Positions 15,896-25,841 are shown, counted from the first letter of the stretch. The stretch: DNA of 64,000 nucleotides from Anaerotignum neopropionicum (GCF_001571775.1 NZ_LRVM01000012.1:26405-90404); one strand, 5' to 3'. Made by a program: numbers and translations. The notes: a model not told the origin generated them from the letters alone.

Positions 15896-18133
15896 TTATC
15901 GCCCTCTTCCACGCTGCAAAAGCTTTGCCAGATAGTTTTCATTCTGGTGTGCCTGTCCTTCCAACAAAGCTTCTTTTTCCTCTAAAATTTGAATATATTT
16001 TCCCCTGTTATGGATAATATCATCCACCATTTCTAAGGTTTTCCCCATATCAAATTCTTTTAGCTTTCCTCCGCTGGGCATTTCCAGCTTTTCCAAATAA
16101 TATTCAATTTTGGGGTCATAAATAAACCCAATGAGAGGCACCTTTTGCCGTGCCGCAAAAATTAATGTATGCAATCGCATGCTTAAAATAAAGTCTGCCA
16201 GACTAATGACTCCCATGATTTCATAGGGAGAATAGTTGTTTCGCAAAATATATGCATTCTGCTTCATTTTCTTGCGCACTTTTTCGCTCACCGTAATATC
16301 ATTGGGCATCTGCATAGACAAAAAAACAATGGTTCTATCGTATTTTTCAACAATGGTGTCGCAGAGCATTGCAAAACGGTCAATAAACCGATCCATTTCC
16401 TTCCAGTTCCTAACAGAAACCACGACCAAGGGTTTCTCCAAAGGAATTCCTTCTGTTTTTAAAAGCGCTCGCGCATCCTCTTTGCAGATGCAATCCATTG
16501 TAAATACAGGGTCCGCCGTTACAAAGCATTTTTGGGAATTCACGCCCATGGAAAGCAATTCTTCATAGGAATTTTCTTCTCTGAGGGTAATTAAATCCGC
16601 ACGATTCACAACCTGCTTTACCAAGCGTCGGTTTCTTTTTCCTGAAACCGGGCCAATCCCATTTGCATAAAGCATAACCCTTTTGCCCATCAGCTTCGCC
16701 GCAACGGTAATGGAAAGATAGTACAGCAAAGAGCGTGTACTGGTACTGTCTTGCAATAAAGAGCCGCCGCCGCTTAAAAGCACATCGCACCCTCTGATTG
16801 CTCGCATTACCTCCCAAAAGCCAAAACGATATACCGCTTCAATCCCATATTTTTCCCTTGTACCCACAGGATTATTGGAAAGCACGGTAATATGGTAGTT
16901 ATCTCCCATTTCCTGTATATTTTTATGCATGGAAATCATAATTGCCTCATCGCCCGTATTGTTAAAGCCATAATAGCCACTCATAACCACATGATACTGG
17001 GGATTGTGCAGTTCCTTCCAAGCCGTATCGTATGCCTTCACGCAATCCAAGGCCATTTTTGTTACGGAATAATATTGAAAAATAACTTCTCGGCCATAAG
17101 CACCCGCCTGTTGACGTTGTTCCACCGTCATTTGGTTAAAGGCATAAACCACATCCTGATACAGCTGCTTTTCCGTGGATAATTCACAGCCGCGGCAGCA
17201 GAAATTATTTTCCTGGGCAAGCTCTAACTTCTCTCGTCCAAAAATGCCAATGTAGCCTTCATTTCCGGCAACAATCGTTGTTTTTTCCCCAGCCATTGCC
17301 TCCAGTGCCGCACGACTGACCCCCACAAACACATCCGCCACAGCAACCAGCTCATTAATATCTGTTCTGGCACCAGTCATGGCAATGCAATTTCTACCAA
17401 TTTGCTTATTTACCCCTTTGCTTCTTTCAAAAAGCTCGTCGTAAACATCACCGCCGCCAACAATAATCATTCTTAACCCCGGAATTGCCTTTGCAAGCGC
17501 CGGCGCAAGGGCAATCAATTGTCTTGCCACCAAAGCACGGCTTTCATCCATGCGGCTGACATAAACCAGCGTAGGCTCCTCCGTTTTCAAGGCGAATTCA
17601 GCACGAATTTTACCACCGTCCGTATCAGGTGAAAATTTATCCGTATCAATGCCGTTTATGGTTACAAAAATATCCTCATTGCGTACGCGATAATTTTCAA
17701 TTAAATATCTGCGAATATCCTCGCTTACGGCAACAACCTTCTGTCCCCAATTTGTAAGATATTTCAAACCCATACCGGTGTAAAAAACCCAATGGGCAGA
17801 TGTTACAAACGTAAACTTTATTCTCTTAAACAGCAGACCGCAAATAAAGCCAGGAATTCTTGCGTGGGAATGTACAATATCAATCTTTTCCTTGCGAATT
17901 ATTTTTTTCAGCAAAAAATAAGATCTTATCATTTTTAATACGTTTCGCTGGTTCATAGGCACCTTGTAATGCTTAATCCCCATCTCCGCCAGCTCTTTTT
18001 CGTACACGCCACCGTTGGATGCCACCACAATATCAAAGCCCTGCTTTTTTAATTCCTTTGAAAGCTCCACCACATGGGTTTCTGCTCCGCCGATTTCCAA
18101 CCCCATTAAGGCCATTAACACTTTATACTTCAT
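15896..18133 (-). CDS. csaB: GT4 glycosyltransferase fused to CsaB polysaccharide pyruvyltransferase
   Basis: A two-domain protein of 745 residues. Residues 1-374 are a GT-B glycosyltransferase of family 4 (GLEIGGAETHVVELSKEL, then DIVHSHARIPG, and the acidic SRAALEAMAGE motif). Residues 380-745 are a CsaB-type pyruvyltransferase (SGYYGFNNTGDEAI, LSGGGSLLQD, MRLHTLIFA). CsaB adds pyruvate ketal to secondary cell wall polysaccharide, which lets SLH-domain proteins bind. The ATG at 18133 has AGGCGGG upstream; an in-frame GTG at 18151 overlaps the preceding stop. It belongs to a minus-strand envelope operon. Confidence 0.9.
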   Translation of the reverse strand: MKYKVLMALMGLEIGGAETHVVELSKELKKQGFDIVVASNGGVYEKELAEMGIKHYKVPMNQRNVLKMIRSYFLLKKIIRKEKIDIVHSHARIPGFICGLLFKRIKFTFVTSAHWVFYTGMGLKYLTNWGQKVVAVSEDIRRYLIENYRVRNEDIFVTINGIDTDKFSPDTDGGKIRAEFALKTEEPTLVYVSRMDESRALVARQLIALAPALAKAIPGLRMIIVGGGDVYDELFERSKGVNKQIGRNCIAMTGARTDINELVAVADVFVGVSRAALEAMAGEKTTIVAGNEGYIGIFGREKLELAQENNFCCRGCELSTEKQLYQDVVYAFNQMTVEQRQQAGAYGREVIFQYYSVTKMALDCVKAYDTAWKELHNPQYHVVMSGYYGFNNTGDEAIMISMHKNIQEMGDNYHITVLSNNPVGTREKYGIEAVYRFGFWEVMRAIRGCDVLLSGGGSLLQDSTSTRSLLYYLSITVAAKLMGKRVMLYANGIGPVSGKRNRRLVKQVVNRADLITLREENSYEELLSMGVNSQKCFVTADPVFTMDCICKEDARALLKTEGIPLEKPLVVVSVRNWKEMDRFIDRFAMLCDTIVEKYDRTIVFLSMQMPNDITVSEKVRKKMKQNAYILRNNYSPYEIMGVISLADFILSMRLHTLIFAARQKVPLIGFIYDPKIEYYLEKLEMPSGGKLKEFDMGKTLEMVDDIIHNRGKYIQILEEKEALLEGQAHQNENYLAKLLQRGRGR

Positions 18134-18147
18134 ACCCATCCCGCCTG

Positions 18148-18624
18148 TCACATTTCAATATTTGAAACTTTTATTGTAGGCTTGGCATACTTTGTAAAGA
18201 CATTCATTTCAGAATTGACCTTTAACTCTACCACACCATCCACAAAGTATCCGTCCTCTTTATCCACCAAAGAACCTTCAATTGTCATTGTTACTCTATA
18301 ATAGTCAGGATATTGCGCCCGCACCATGCCACCTGTTCCGTCAGGCAAATTGTAAAACAAAGGCTCATACTCCACACCTTTAATTTCACCGATACAAATT
18401 CCTGTCTTTTCATCAAAAATCAAATCCCCTTCATGCAGTGCATTTACCGTTGGCATACGCACCTTATCCACAAAGGCGGTATAGGTGGTTCTAATTGCCG
18501 CCTCGTCTGTCCCCGAGGATTCCACACGATTTACCACACCCAGCTTCAAAATCGCCAAAACAACCACTGCCACTAAAGTCAAAATAATCAGAAAATCTAC
18601 GATATTCGGTCTTCTTTTGGCCAT
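18148..18624 (-). CDS. DUF4330 family protein (second copy)
   Basis: A 158-residue protein with one N-terminal membrane segment (about 10-29) and an outside domain that carries MPTVNALHEGDLIFDEKTG and a GEIKGVEYEP turn. The fold resembles the DUF4330 family, whose function is unknown. It lies two bases downstream of a paralogue of similar length and layout, and it abuts the CsaB fusion gene. The placement in a wall polymer operon suggests an accessory role in export or assembly; this is inference. Confidence 0.78.
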   Translation of the reverse strand: MAKRRPNIVDFLIILTLVAVVVLAILKLGVVNRVESSGTDEAAIRTTYTAFVDKVRMPTVNALHEGDLIFDEKTGICIGEIKGVEYEPLFYNLPDGTGGMVRAQYPDYYRVTMTIEGSLVDKEDGYFVDGVVELKVNSEMNVFTKYAKPTIKVSNIEM

Positions 18625-18626
18625 CC

Positions 18627-19112
18627 CTATTCACCATCCCTTACTTCAACAACGATGCCCTGGAAGGCATATCCTTTGCCCTTTACGTTTAACTCTAAGC
18701 CAACCTTTACCGTAGTGCCCTCCACCGTAATATCCTTTTCGGTTTCTGTGCCGCTGCCTTCAATCGTCAGCAATACATCGCTATATCCCTCCACCGGTAA
18801 TTTTTGATATGCACCAATTTCTTTGCTGTAAATAACTTCATTATAAGGCTCAGATGTTACCTTCTTCACAACCCCCAAATATGCAGCGGTTGAGCTGTTG
18901 TAAACCTTTTCCCCAATTACAGGGACACCGGCGGTTTCCTCCAAAACCTGTCGTCCCTGAACAACATAGGAATAGGTTTTCGTCGCAGCACTTCCCCCTG
19001 GACCGCCGTGCATAAACAGCTTAACGCCAATCACGCCTGCTGCTATAACCAGAAAGATTAATATGATATCCACAATATTGAATATCCCAAATAGTTTTCT
19101 ACTTTTCTTCAT
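18627..19112 (-). CDS. DUF4330 family protein (first copy)
   Basis: A 161-residue protein with an N-terminal basic stretch (MKKSRKLFGIFNIVDI), one membrane segment (about 11-33) and an extracytoplasmic domain with GVPVIGEKVYNSSTAAYLGVV and GYSDVLLTIEGSGTET. It shares the plan of its neighbour: membrane anchor, a G-E/D-x-[VL]-[YF] turn, then a VVKKV/EIKGV strand. The start overlaps the end of the upstream GT4 gene by four bases, indicating coupling. Function unknown. Confidence 0.78.
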   Translation of the reverse strand: MKKSRKLFGIFNIVDIILIFLVIAAGVIGVKLFMHGGPGGSAATKTYSYVVQGRQVLEETAGVPVIGEKVYNSSTAAYLGVVKKVTSEPYNEVIYSKEIGAYQKLPVEGYSDVLLTIEGSGTETEKDITVEGTTVKVGLELNVKGKGYAFQGIVVEVRDGE

Positions 19113-20221
19113 TTTCTTTCCTCCAAATAAAGCCGCTCAATCCTTGACGTCATTTTTTGTGCAGTAAAATGTTCTCTTGCCCAAATTTTCGCATTTTCCG
19201 CCAGCAGTCGGTATTCTCCTTCATAGGCTAACACCTCTAAAATTCGCTCCGCCAACGCCTTTGCATCGCCTACGGGCACAAGATACCCATTTTTTTCATG
19301 GCAAATTACCTCATTCACACCACCACTGTCTGTTCCTACAGCAGGAATACCAGCACTCATGGATTCAATTACTGAAAGGCAGAGGGCCTCGTGCTTTGAA
19401 GTAATCACGTTTAAGTCCAAAGCCGCCTCTATTTTTTCCACGTTTGTTACAAACCCGGTAAAAATCACATGGTCATAAATATCCAATGCTATAGCCCGTT
19501 CTTCCAAGGAGGCTCTTAGACTGCCATCACCAATCACATAAAACATAATATCCTGTCGTTGCTGTAACACTTCCTTGGCTGCTGTTAAAAAGGTTTCATG
19601 GTCTTTGACCTCCTCCAGCCTTGCCACAATGCCCACTGCTTTTTTCAGCGGATTACCGCCGTAGGATGCAAGGATTTCCGCCCTTTCCTCCGGCGAAACA
19701 GGTTCAATAGCATCAATTCCGTTATAAATGGTTACTATCTGTCGGTAGTCCGTTCCACCTGCCACCATACTGCGCTTCACCGCCTTGCTTACGGCTATGA
19801 TGATGTCGCTGTAGCGCTTATTCAGCATTCGTCTTACAATTTTTTTAGGCAATCCTCCGGGGGCAGTCTCCATACAATGTTTCGTATTAATAATTTTACC
19901 AACACCGGCTTTTTTTGCCGCCATTCTTGCCGTTAAGCTGGCATGAGTGTGAACAATATCGGGTTTTTCCTCTTGAAATAATTTTCTCAGTGCCTTGCCT
20001 GCCTTTTTATCAAAGGACTTATCCTCCATATCCTTCATAGGTATAACCGCTACATCAAGTGCCGTTACCTCAGGATACAAAGCGCTGTCGCTTGGCAAAA
20101 CCACCCAAACGTCAAACGTTTCCCGATCATGATGCTTCAAATAATTAAGCAGCCATCTCCCGGCACCGCCAATGTTACGGTCCGTCAAAACATGAAACAC
20201 CTTTATTTTTCCTTCTGCCAC
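19109..20221 (-). CDS. Glycosyltransferase family 4 protein
   Basis: A 370-residue GT-B enzyme. It begins KIKVFHVLTDRNIGGAGRWL, a donor/acceptor glycine loop typical of GT4, has DIVHTHASLTARMAAKKAG near 91-109, ITIYNGID-type linker (IVTIYNGIDAI), GIVARLEEVKDHETFL and the catalytic-site motif TSKHEALCLSVIESMSAGIPAVGTDSGG. The sugar and acceptor are not predictable. It overlaps both neighbours (MurJ-Wzy fusion upstream, DUF4330 downstream), so it is part of one transcription unit. Confidence 0.9.
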   Translation of the reverse strand: MAEGKIKVFHVLTDRNIGGAGRWLLNYLKHHDRETFDVWVVLPSDSALYPEVTALDVAVIPMKDMEDKSFDKKAGKALRKLFQEEKPDIVHTHASLTARMAAKKAGVGKIINTKHCMETAPGGLPKKIVRRMLNKRYSDIIIAVSKAVKRSMVAGGTDYRQIVTIYNGIDAIEPVSPEERAEILASYGGNPLKKAVGIVARLEEVKDHETFLTAAKEVLQQRQDIMFYVIGDGSLRASLEERAIALDIYDHVIFTGFVTNVEKIEAALDLNVITSKHEALCLSVIESMSAGIPAVGTDSGGVNEVICHEKNGYLVPVGDAKALAERILEVLAYEGEYRLLAENAKIWAREHFTAQKMTSRIERLYLEERK

Positions 20222-23200
20222 TGCTTTTCACCTACCCTTACGCTTGCCATACCGATTCCAATAAAGCACCAAAATAGCAACACGATACTATAGTCAAACC
20301 AAATATGATCTGTCATTCCTTGCAATAATAGCCCTGCAAAACCGCCAAAGAACGCCGCCAAAAGCATATGAAAGCGTCTTGGAGCTTTATTCATTGCACT
20401 GTACAGCTTTTGAAAGAAGAAAATTAACAAAAATAGCAAAATAGCAAATCCATAAAATCCCAATTCAATAAATTCCTGCAGGAATAAATTATGCACATGG
20501 TATGCATTCGCCGCCTCATAGGAAAACAGAGGATAAATCTGGTTGAAGGCATCCACGCCAATGCCTGTTGCCCAATAATGCTGAATCATATCAAACCCAG
20601 CCCGATAAATGGAGAGCCGATACAAGGATGAGGAATCATTCATGGTTAAGGAGCTTACCAATCTTGCCCAAAGAGAAGCCGGCAACACAAAAGGCATGGC
20701 CCCAATTGCGGCTATTCCCAAGGGAATCAATCTGCGTTCCGCCAAAAGCACGAACAGCCCCGCTGAAAACATTAATCCCAGCATTGCCCCCCGTGAATTT
20801 GTAGCCAAAAGCCCCAAGCAAATGGCACCAAAGCATCCTGCATAAAAAAGCCTGCCAAACCAATTGCGCACCTTCCAGAGCATCCCCGCCGCCAAAGAGC
20901 CAATGATAATTAAGTATTCCCCTAAAACATTGGGGTTATTAAACGTTCCATAGGCACGGGTTCGAATATTGAAGCTCTCCGCATCTACCCAGGCGGCATC
21001 CATTTCAACACCTACAATGTATTGATAAACAGCATAAAGGGCAATCAAAACGCCCGTGGAAATCAGCACAAAAATTACAAAGTCAAGCTTTTCCTCCGTA
21101 TCAATGCAATCCTTGGCAACAAAAAACATTGACATAAACACCAAGAAAATGGCCATAACCTGCAATGCCTTGGGAAAATGATAGCTGGTAAAGCTTCCAT
21201 AAATAAAACAAATGCCAAAAAGCCCCATAAAAACGCTAACCAGGCTTGTCCTCTGCACCCGTATTCGTCCCATAAAAAGGTTCACGGCATAAAGCCCTAG
21301 GGTACCAAGACACAGCAACGCCAAAAGCATGGTAGGCAAAATGGGAATGGCAAACACAATGGCACACAAGCACAAAATAATGAAGTTTTGATTGAAAACT
21401 CGCAGAACAAAGCTTTCTGCCATTGCTCCTGCAAGGGGATTACGCCTTTCCTTTACTGCCTTTGACGAAAGTATGGTCAGCCTGTGCCAGGTTCTTGGAA
21501 AAATGCCATGCCAAACCTTCAAAGCCCCATCCCAGTTTCGTCTTAAAAATCCCAAAATACCACTTTGATAAAAAGCATTGCCCACCCCATGGCAAATTAC
21601 ACGATAGCAGGCATAGGTTAGGCTTCCCATCCAAATACGCACAATGGTTGTAATAATCTTTTCCAAAACTCTAAAGCAAAAGCTATCCTCTAGCCACCAA
21701 GAAATTCCATGAAGCATACGAATATACCCCCTCTGCTTTCTCATCTTTTTGCCTGTTTCATCCACAGCATTCATACGCGTTCCCAAGTTTTTCAGCTTTG
21801 CAATGGCAGAAAAAACTATTTTAGCTTCTTCAATACCCAGAAGGAAGGCAAGCGCCATATAGGCAACAACGCCAATTCCTGTTGGAATCCCTAATACAAC
21901 AATTCGACCCAAAAGACCCGTTCCCATCCGGGGTTCCAAAATACGAAAACTTCCCAATACAAAAAGCAGCATAACGGCGGCGCAAATTGCCATCTTTCCA
22001 ATACTAATGATTAGCTTTTTATCTATGATTTCAGGATAGCGCTTCACCGCCGGCCCCATAAGCACCGCTGCGGATACCAAGGAAGAAACCGCGGCAGACA
22101 AGGCTAAACCGCCAAGCCCCATGGGCTCTATCAATAAACCGCATAACACTGCATTGGTCACCACAGAAACAATTCCAGAATAAAACGGAGTTTTTCCATC
22201 TTGATTTGCATAAAACGCCCTGCTTAAAATTGTTTGCACACCATACCCCAATACACCCAAAGAGAAAAAGAACAGCGCTGTTGAGGTCAAAAGCGTTCCA
22301 TCAGCCCCAAAATCCCCTCTTTCATAAATGAGTGCCACCAAAGGTCTGCTTAATGCCATCATGCCTACCATCATAGGCACCAATAAAAACATCATGGAAC
22401 GCAGTGTCACCTTTACTGTCGTTCCAAACTCAAGGCGATCCTCCTCTCCGGAAATGCGGGAGAGCCTTGGGAAAATTAAATTGGCAATTGCCAAAACAAA
22501 AACACCTACAATAATCGTGTATAAATTATTGGCATATTCCAAAGCGGCCACGCCCTGCTTGCCTGCATGCAGCTGAGAAGCAAAACGGCAATTTATCATA
22601 AAATTAATGGGCTGCACCCACGTACTAATCATAACAGGGAGCATCAGCCGCCCAATTTTTTTCAATCCCGCATCACGGAAGTGAAAATTCGGTCTGTACC
22701 AATAGCCCTTTCTTTGCAGAGAAGGGATTTGAATAAAAGCCTGCATTGCCCAGCCAATGAGAAAGGCTGAGGTTAAACCGTAAATTCCAAACTTTTCATT
22801 GAAAAATATAAAATAAAGTATAATGATTGCATTGGAAGCCACACTAATTGCCGCCGGAATATTAAATTCATCCAACGACTGCAAAATTCCCACAAAGGAA
22901 AAGGCAATGGCTGTAAATAAAATGGTGGGGAACAGCAAACGAGAAAGGGACGCACTTAATTCAGCCGTATTGGCATCAAAGCCATTTGCAAAAAGCCATA
23001 CAAATTCCTTTGAAAACACCATTCCCAAAAACATCATAATCACCGTCACCGTCGCTATGAGCGTAATAAAACGGTTGGCCAGTAAAAAGGCTTCGTCCTT
23101 CCCCTTTTTTTTCAGATATTCGTTAAAAATAGGAATGAAGCTTGCCGAAATCGCCGATGCAAAAACCGCATCAAAAAAAGTCCTGGGAATTCGGCTGGCA

Positions 23201-23343
23201 ACCATAAATGCCGACGCTTCCATTCCCAAGCCATAGTTTGCAGCAAGAAATTGTTCTCGAACCAAGCCGAGAACCTTTCCTGTTAGTGTAATCATCATCA
23301 TGAAGCTGACAGCCTTCACTGCCTGGTTGCCCTTTTGTGACAT
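20203..23343 (-). CDS. MurJ-type lipid flippase fused to O-antigen ligase/polymerase (Wzy-like)
   Basis: A single uninterrupted frame of 1046 residues. Residues 1-515 are a MurJ/MVF flippase (SFMMMITLTGKVLGLVREQF, ASRIPRTFFDAVFASAISAS, YERGDFGADG). After a basic, amphipathic linker (about 516-650), residues 650-1046 form an O-antigen ligase domain (PF04932-like), with FNNPNVLGEYL (NNPN at 802-805), TNSRGA (850-853) and about ten membrane segments. The ATG at 23343 has GGGAGA upstream. No convincing ribosome-binding site exists near the linker, so one product is likely. The fusion would couple flipping and polymerisation/ligation of a lipid-linked wall glycan. MurJ proteins are normally ~510 residues. 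Confidence 0.88.
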   Translation of the reverse strand: MSQKGNQAVKAVSFMMMITLTGKVLGLVREQFLAANYGLGMEASAFMVASRIPRTFFDAVFASAISASFIPIFNEYLKKKGKDEAFLLANRFITLIATVTVIMMFLGMVFSKEFVWLFANGFDANTAELSASLSRLLFPTILFTAIAFSFVGILQSLDEFNIPAAISVASNAIIILYFIFFNEKFGIYGLTSAFLIGWAMQAFIQIPSLQRKGYWYRPNFHFRDAGLKKIGRLMLPVMISTWVQPINFMINCRFASQLHAGKQGVAALEYANNLYTIIVGVFVLAIANLIFPRLSRISGEEDRLEFGTTVKVTLRSMMFLLVPMMVGMMALSRPLVALIYERGDFGADGTLLTSTALFFFSLGVLGYGVQTILSRAFYANQDGKTPFYSGIVSVVTNAVLCGLLIEPMGLGGLALSAAVSSLVSAAVLMGPAVKRYPEIIDKKLIISIGKMAICAAVMLLFVLGSFRILEPRMGTGLLGRIVVLGIPTGIGVVAYMALAFLLGIEEAKIVFSAIAKLKNLGTRMNAVDETGKKMRKQRGYIRMLHGISWWLEDSFCFRVLEKIITTIVRIWMGSLTYACYRVICHGVGNAFYQSGILGFLRRNWDGALKVWHGIFPRTWHRLTILSSKAVKERRNPLAGAMAESFVLRVFNQNFIILCLCAIVFAIPILPTMLLALLCLGTLGLYAVNLFMGRIRVQRTSLVSVFMGLFGICFIYGSFTSYHFPKALQVMAIFLVFMSMFFVAKDCIDTEEKLDFVIFVLISTGVLIALYAVYQYIVGVEMDAAWVDAESFNIRTRAYGTFNNPNVLGEYLIIIGSLAAGMLWKVRNWFGRLFYAGCFGAICLGLLATNSRGAMLGLMFSAGLFVLLAERRLIPLGIAAIGAMPFVLPASLWARLVSSLTMNDSSSLYRLSIYRAGFDMIQHYWATGIGVDAFNQIYPLFSYEAANAYHVHNLFLQEFIELGFYGFAILLFLLIFFFQKLYSAMNKAPRRFHMLLAAFFGGFAGLLLQGMTDHIWFDYSIVLLFWCFIGIGMASVRVGEKQWQKEK

Positions 23344-23486
23344 AATTGTTCTCCCGTCAAATGCCTTCCTTTTTGGAAGCCAAATCTTTTGCAGACACAC
23401 AAGATGGGTAGAGTTGTATCTCCACCCATCTAATATTACCTTATTTTACCCGAATTTACAATAAAACACTATAATTTTAAAAAAAC

Positions 23487-25835
23487 TTATACCTTTGTTA
23501 CCTCATAGGTAACATCCTCGCCCTGAATACGCAGTTTTAACATGCTGAAGTTGCCATTCACGCTGCCATCCGTCTTCCAAAGATCAGGAAGATTGATATA
23601 GCGAACGCCATCCTTCACAGCTGTCCACTGACCAACGCCGCTGCAAGAAACTACAAAAACAGCTTTACCCTGAGAAACGTATTTACTTAAAATCGCACGG
23701 AAATATGCAGTTTCTGCCGCAGATGTAAAATCTCCGGGGGTTTTATCCATAACAATGATAATGGTATCGTTGTCTGCTGCATCCAAATCTCTCGTCAAGC
23801 TTGCGTACTGGGCAACACTTGTAGCACGAACGCCACCGCTTGCCGCAGAAACCATGGCGAGGCTTGTGTCCCCTCTGTTTAAGAATCGATAGCCTCCTGT
23901 CCAGCTTAGGGTATCCAACTTGGGCGCCGTTTTAATGTCACTGGTGCCGCCATAAATTGCTACCTCTGCGTTGGAATCTACGGTATTTCTTGCCTTCGTT
24001 CTCACATCGGCATAAGTATTTTCATCAATTTTGCCATCCCCGCTATAATGAACAGTGCCGATAATATTCAAGTAATATGCTCCATCAGCGGCTTTTGTTA
24101 CCTTCTTTTGCAATGGATCGGCTGCATTGGTCGCCTGAGGCGCTGTCACCGTTTTGCCATTTCCAACAGTTACTGCAATATAGGCAGTTTGCCCATCTCT
24201 GGTGCATTTTATATAGGTAGCGCCCTCTTTTACCGCCGTAAAAACATTTGCCTTCATTGTTCCGATGGATGGATCTGCCACTTCATAGGCTGTGGTAGTG
24301 GATACCCAATGACTAAACCCATCTGTGTCAACTACCTGCATTGCAATGGTTGCCGTTTCTCCGGCTTTCGTAAGCTTAATGTCTGCGGAGGGCTTTAATC
24401 TGCTTGTTACCCCAGAAACCATGCCCGTTGCAGAAGCGCTTAGTTCGTTATAAGTTGCTGTAACTGCAAAGGTGCCGCTAGCGGACGGGGTGAAATCGTA
24501 GCCGTTCCATGTTCCATCAACGCCAATTGCCTGCATAGTAACCTGACTGGCAGGAATTTCAATACGGTTATAATATTCGTCCAGCCCATAAACCGTAAAG
24601 GTCATTATTTTATTGGGAAGGGTGCGCTTCATTGCGGGGGCAATTGCAATTTTCTCAACTTCCCCTTTTTCGGCATTCTGGAAAATACCTACCGCACTCA
24701 TGATTTTTCTCTCCGACCCGTCGGATACAACGTTTTTCACAACCAGCTGAGTATCCTCAACGGTTTTTGTCACCATTGTAGAGGAACCACCCCCATCTAA
24801 ATGCATGGCATTATATGCGCCATATTCCCTCATATAAGCCCCCATCTCACTATGGGTTGCACCGATGCTGTCACCGCGGCCGTCCACAACCATAAAAATA
24901 GCTGTTTTTCCGTCTTGAGAAAGACCAAACGCCGTTCTTGGCTGACGCCCCGTTGCTACAATGGAGGTTGCCGGCGCCTCTGTGCCGTTGATGAGCAACT
25001 TGCCGCCGCCGCCAAAGCCGATTTCCATATCGTCCAAATCAACGGAGCTATTGATGTTCAGCGTAATCTCATCGCCTACTTGAAACACATTTGCTGCATT
25101 GGTACGATAATCCTTACTCATGACAATCAAATACCCATCCTCAGGAACAGCTACGTTTTCTCCTGGCTGTGAAATATAAGTAATCTGGTCATCCTCCACC
25201 ACAAATTTTATAAGTTCAGAAAACCGTTTATCCAAGTCCGCCGTTGTTCGCGCAGCCTGTCTGTCAAAATAAATTGGGAAAACCATGGAGGTTACCTTAT
25301 TGATAGATGCAAGCTCAATTGCTTTTGCACTATTCCCAAAGGTTGCAGTCATTTTAAAATAATCAAAGAAGGGATTATCGTCCTCATCCATGAAGAAAGC
25401 TGCATATTGATCCTGATCATGATTTAAAGAAGTCCCCGCCGAAACCACTTCTCCATCCTTCACAACAGGCCCAAAGGATGCGGAATACTCTCCTGTCATC
25501 CCAAAAAAGTCCGCATTTACGCCTGCAATGGCACCATTATCCGTTAGCATCTTTTTTGCAGTTTCTTTTAAGCCATATTCAATAGTACTTTCCACTTCCT
25601 TAAATTCCAAGGTGCTTTCAGTTAAATCCACCTTTAAAACATATAAATTTTGAATTCCCGCATCCGTCATTCGGCTGCTTTTTTCATAGGTAACACCTCT
25701 GGTTACAGTCTGCTCCATTTTTTGATCGTAATATGTAGTTGCACCAAAGGCCCATGCCGCAGGTGCGGAAAAAGTCAGTACTGCGGCCAATAGGAGGCCC
25801 ATTAATCTTTTTGTTTTTATAATTTGATACTTCAT
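23487..25835 (-). CDS. Secreted phosphodiester glycosidase (NAGPA domain) protein
   Basis: A 782-residue exported protein. A signal peptide (about 1-31, ending AAWAFG) is followed by an NAGPA domain (about 60-385) with GVNADFFGMTGEYSASFGP and MHLDGGGSSTMV, as in GlcNAc-1-phosphodiester glycosidases and YomE-like proteins. Then come Ig-like segments (about 395-565) and a C-terminal domain (about 580-782) I cannot assign. Such proteins may trim phosphodiester-linked wall glycans. The ATG at 25835 has GAGGAG at good spacing. It lies upstream of the MurJ fusion in the same direction, 143 bases away. Confidence 0.85.
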   Translation of the reverse strand: MKYQIIKTKRLMGLLLAAVLTFSAPAAWAFGATTYYDQKMEQTVTRGVTYEKSSRMTDAGIQNLYVLKVDLTESTLEFKEVESTIEYGLKETAKKMLTDNGAIAGVNADFFGMTGEYSASFGPVVKDGEVVSAGTSLNHDQDQYAAFFMDEDDNPFFDYFKMTATFGNSAKAIELASINKVTSMVFPIYFDRQAARTTADLDKRFSELIKFVVEDDQITYISQPGENVAVPEDGYLIVMSKDYRTNAANVFQVGDEITLNINSSVDLDDMEIGFGGGGKLLINGTEAPATSIVATGRQPRTAFGLSQDGKTAIFMVVDGRGDSIGATHSEMGAYMREYGAYNAMHLDGGGSSTMVTKTVEDTQLVVKNVVSDGSERKIMSAVGIFQNAEKGEVEKIAIAPAMKRTLPNKIMTFTVYGLDEYYNRIEIPASQVTMQAIGVDGTWNGYDFTPSASGTFAVTATYNELSASATGMVSGVTSRLKPSADIKLTKAGETATIAMQVVDTDGFSHWVSTTTAYEVADPSIGTMKANVFTAVKEGATYIKCTRDGQTAYIAVTVGNGKTVTAPQATNAADPLQKKVTKAADGAYYLNIIGTVHYSGDGKIDENTYADVRTKARNTVDSNAEVAIYGGTSDIKTAPKLDTLSWTGGYRFLNRGDTSLAMVSAASGGVRATSVAQYASLTRDLDAADNDTIIIVMDKTPGDFTSAAETAYFRAILSKYVSQGKAVFVVSCSGVGQWTAVKDGVRYINLPDLWKTDGSVNGNFSMLKLRIQGEDVTYEVTKV

Positions 25836-25841
25836 TATCAT

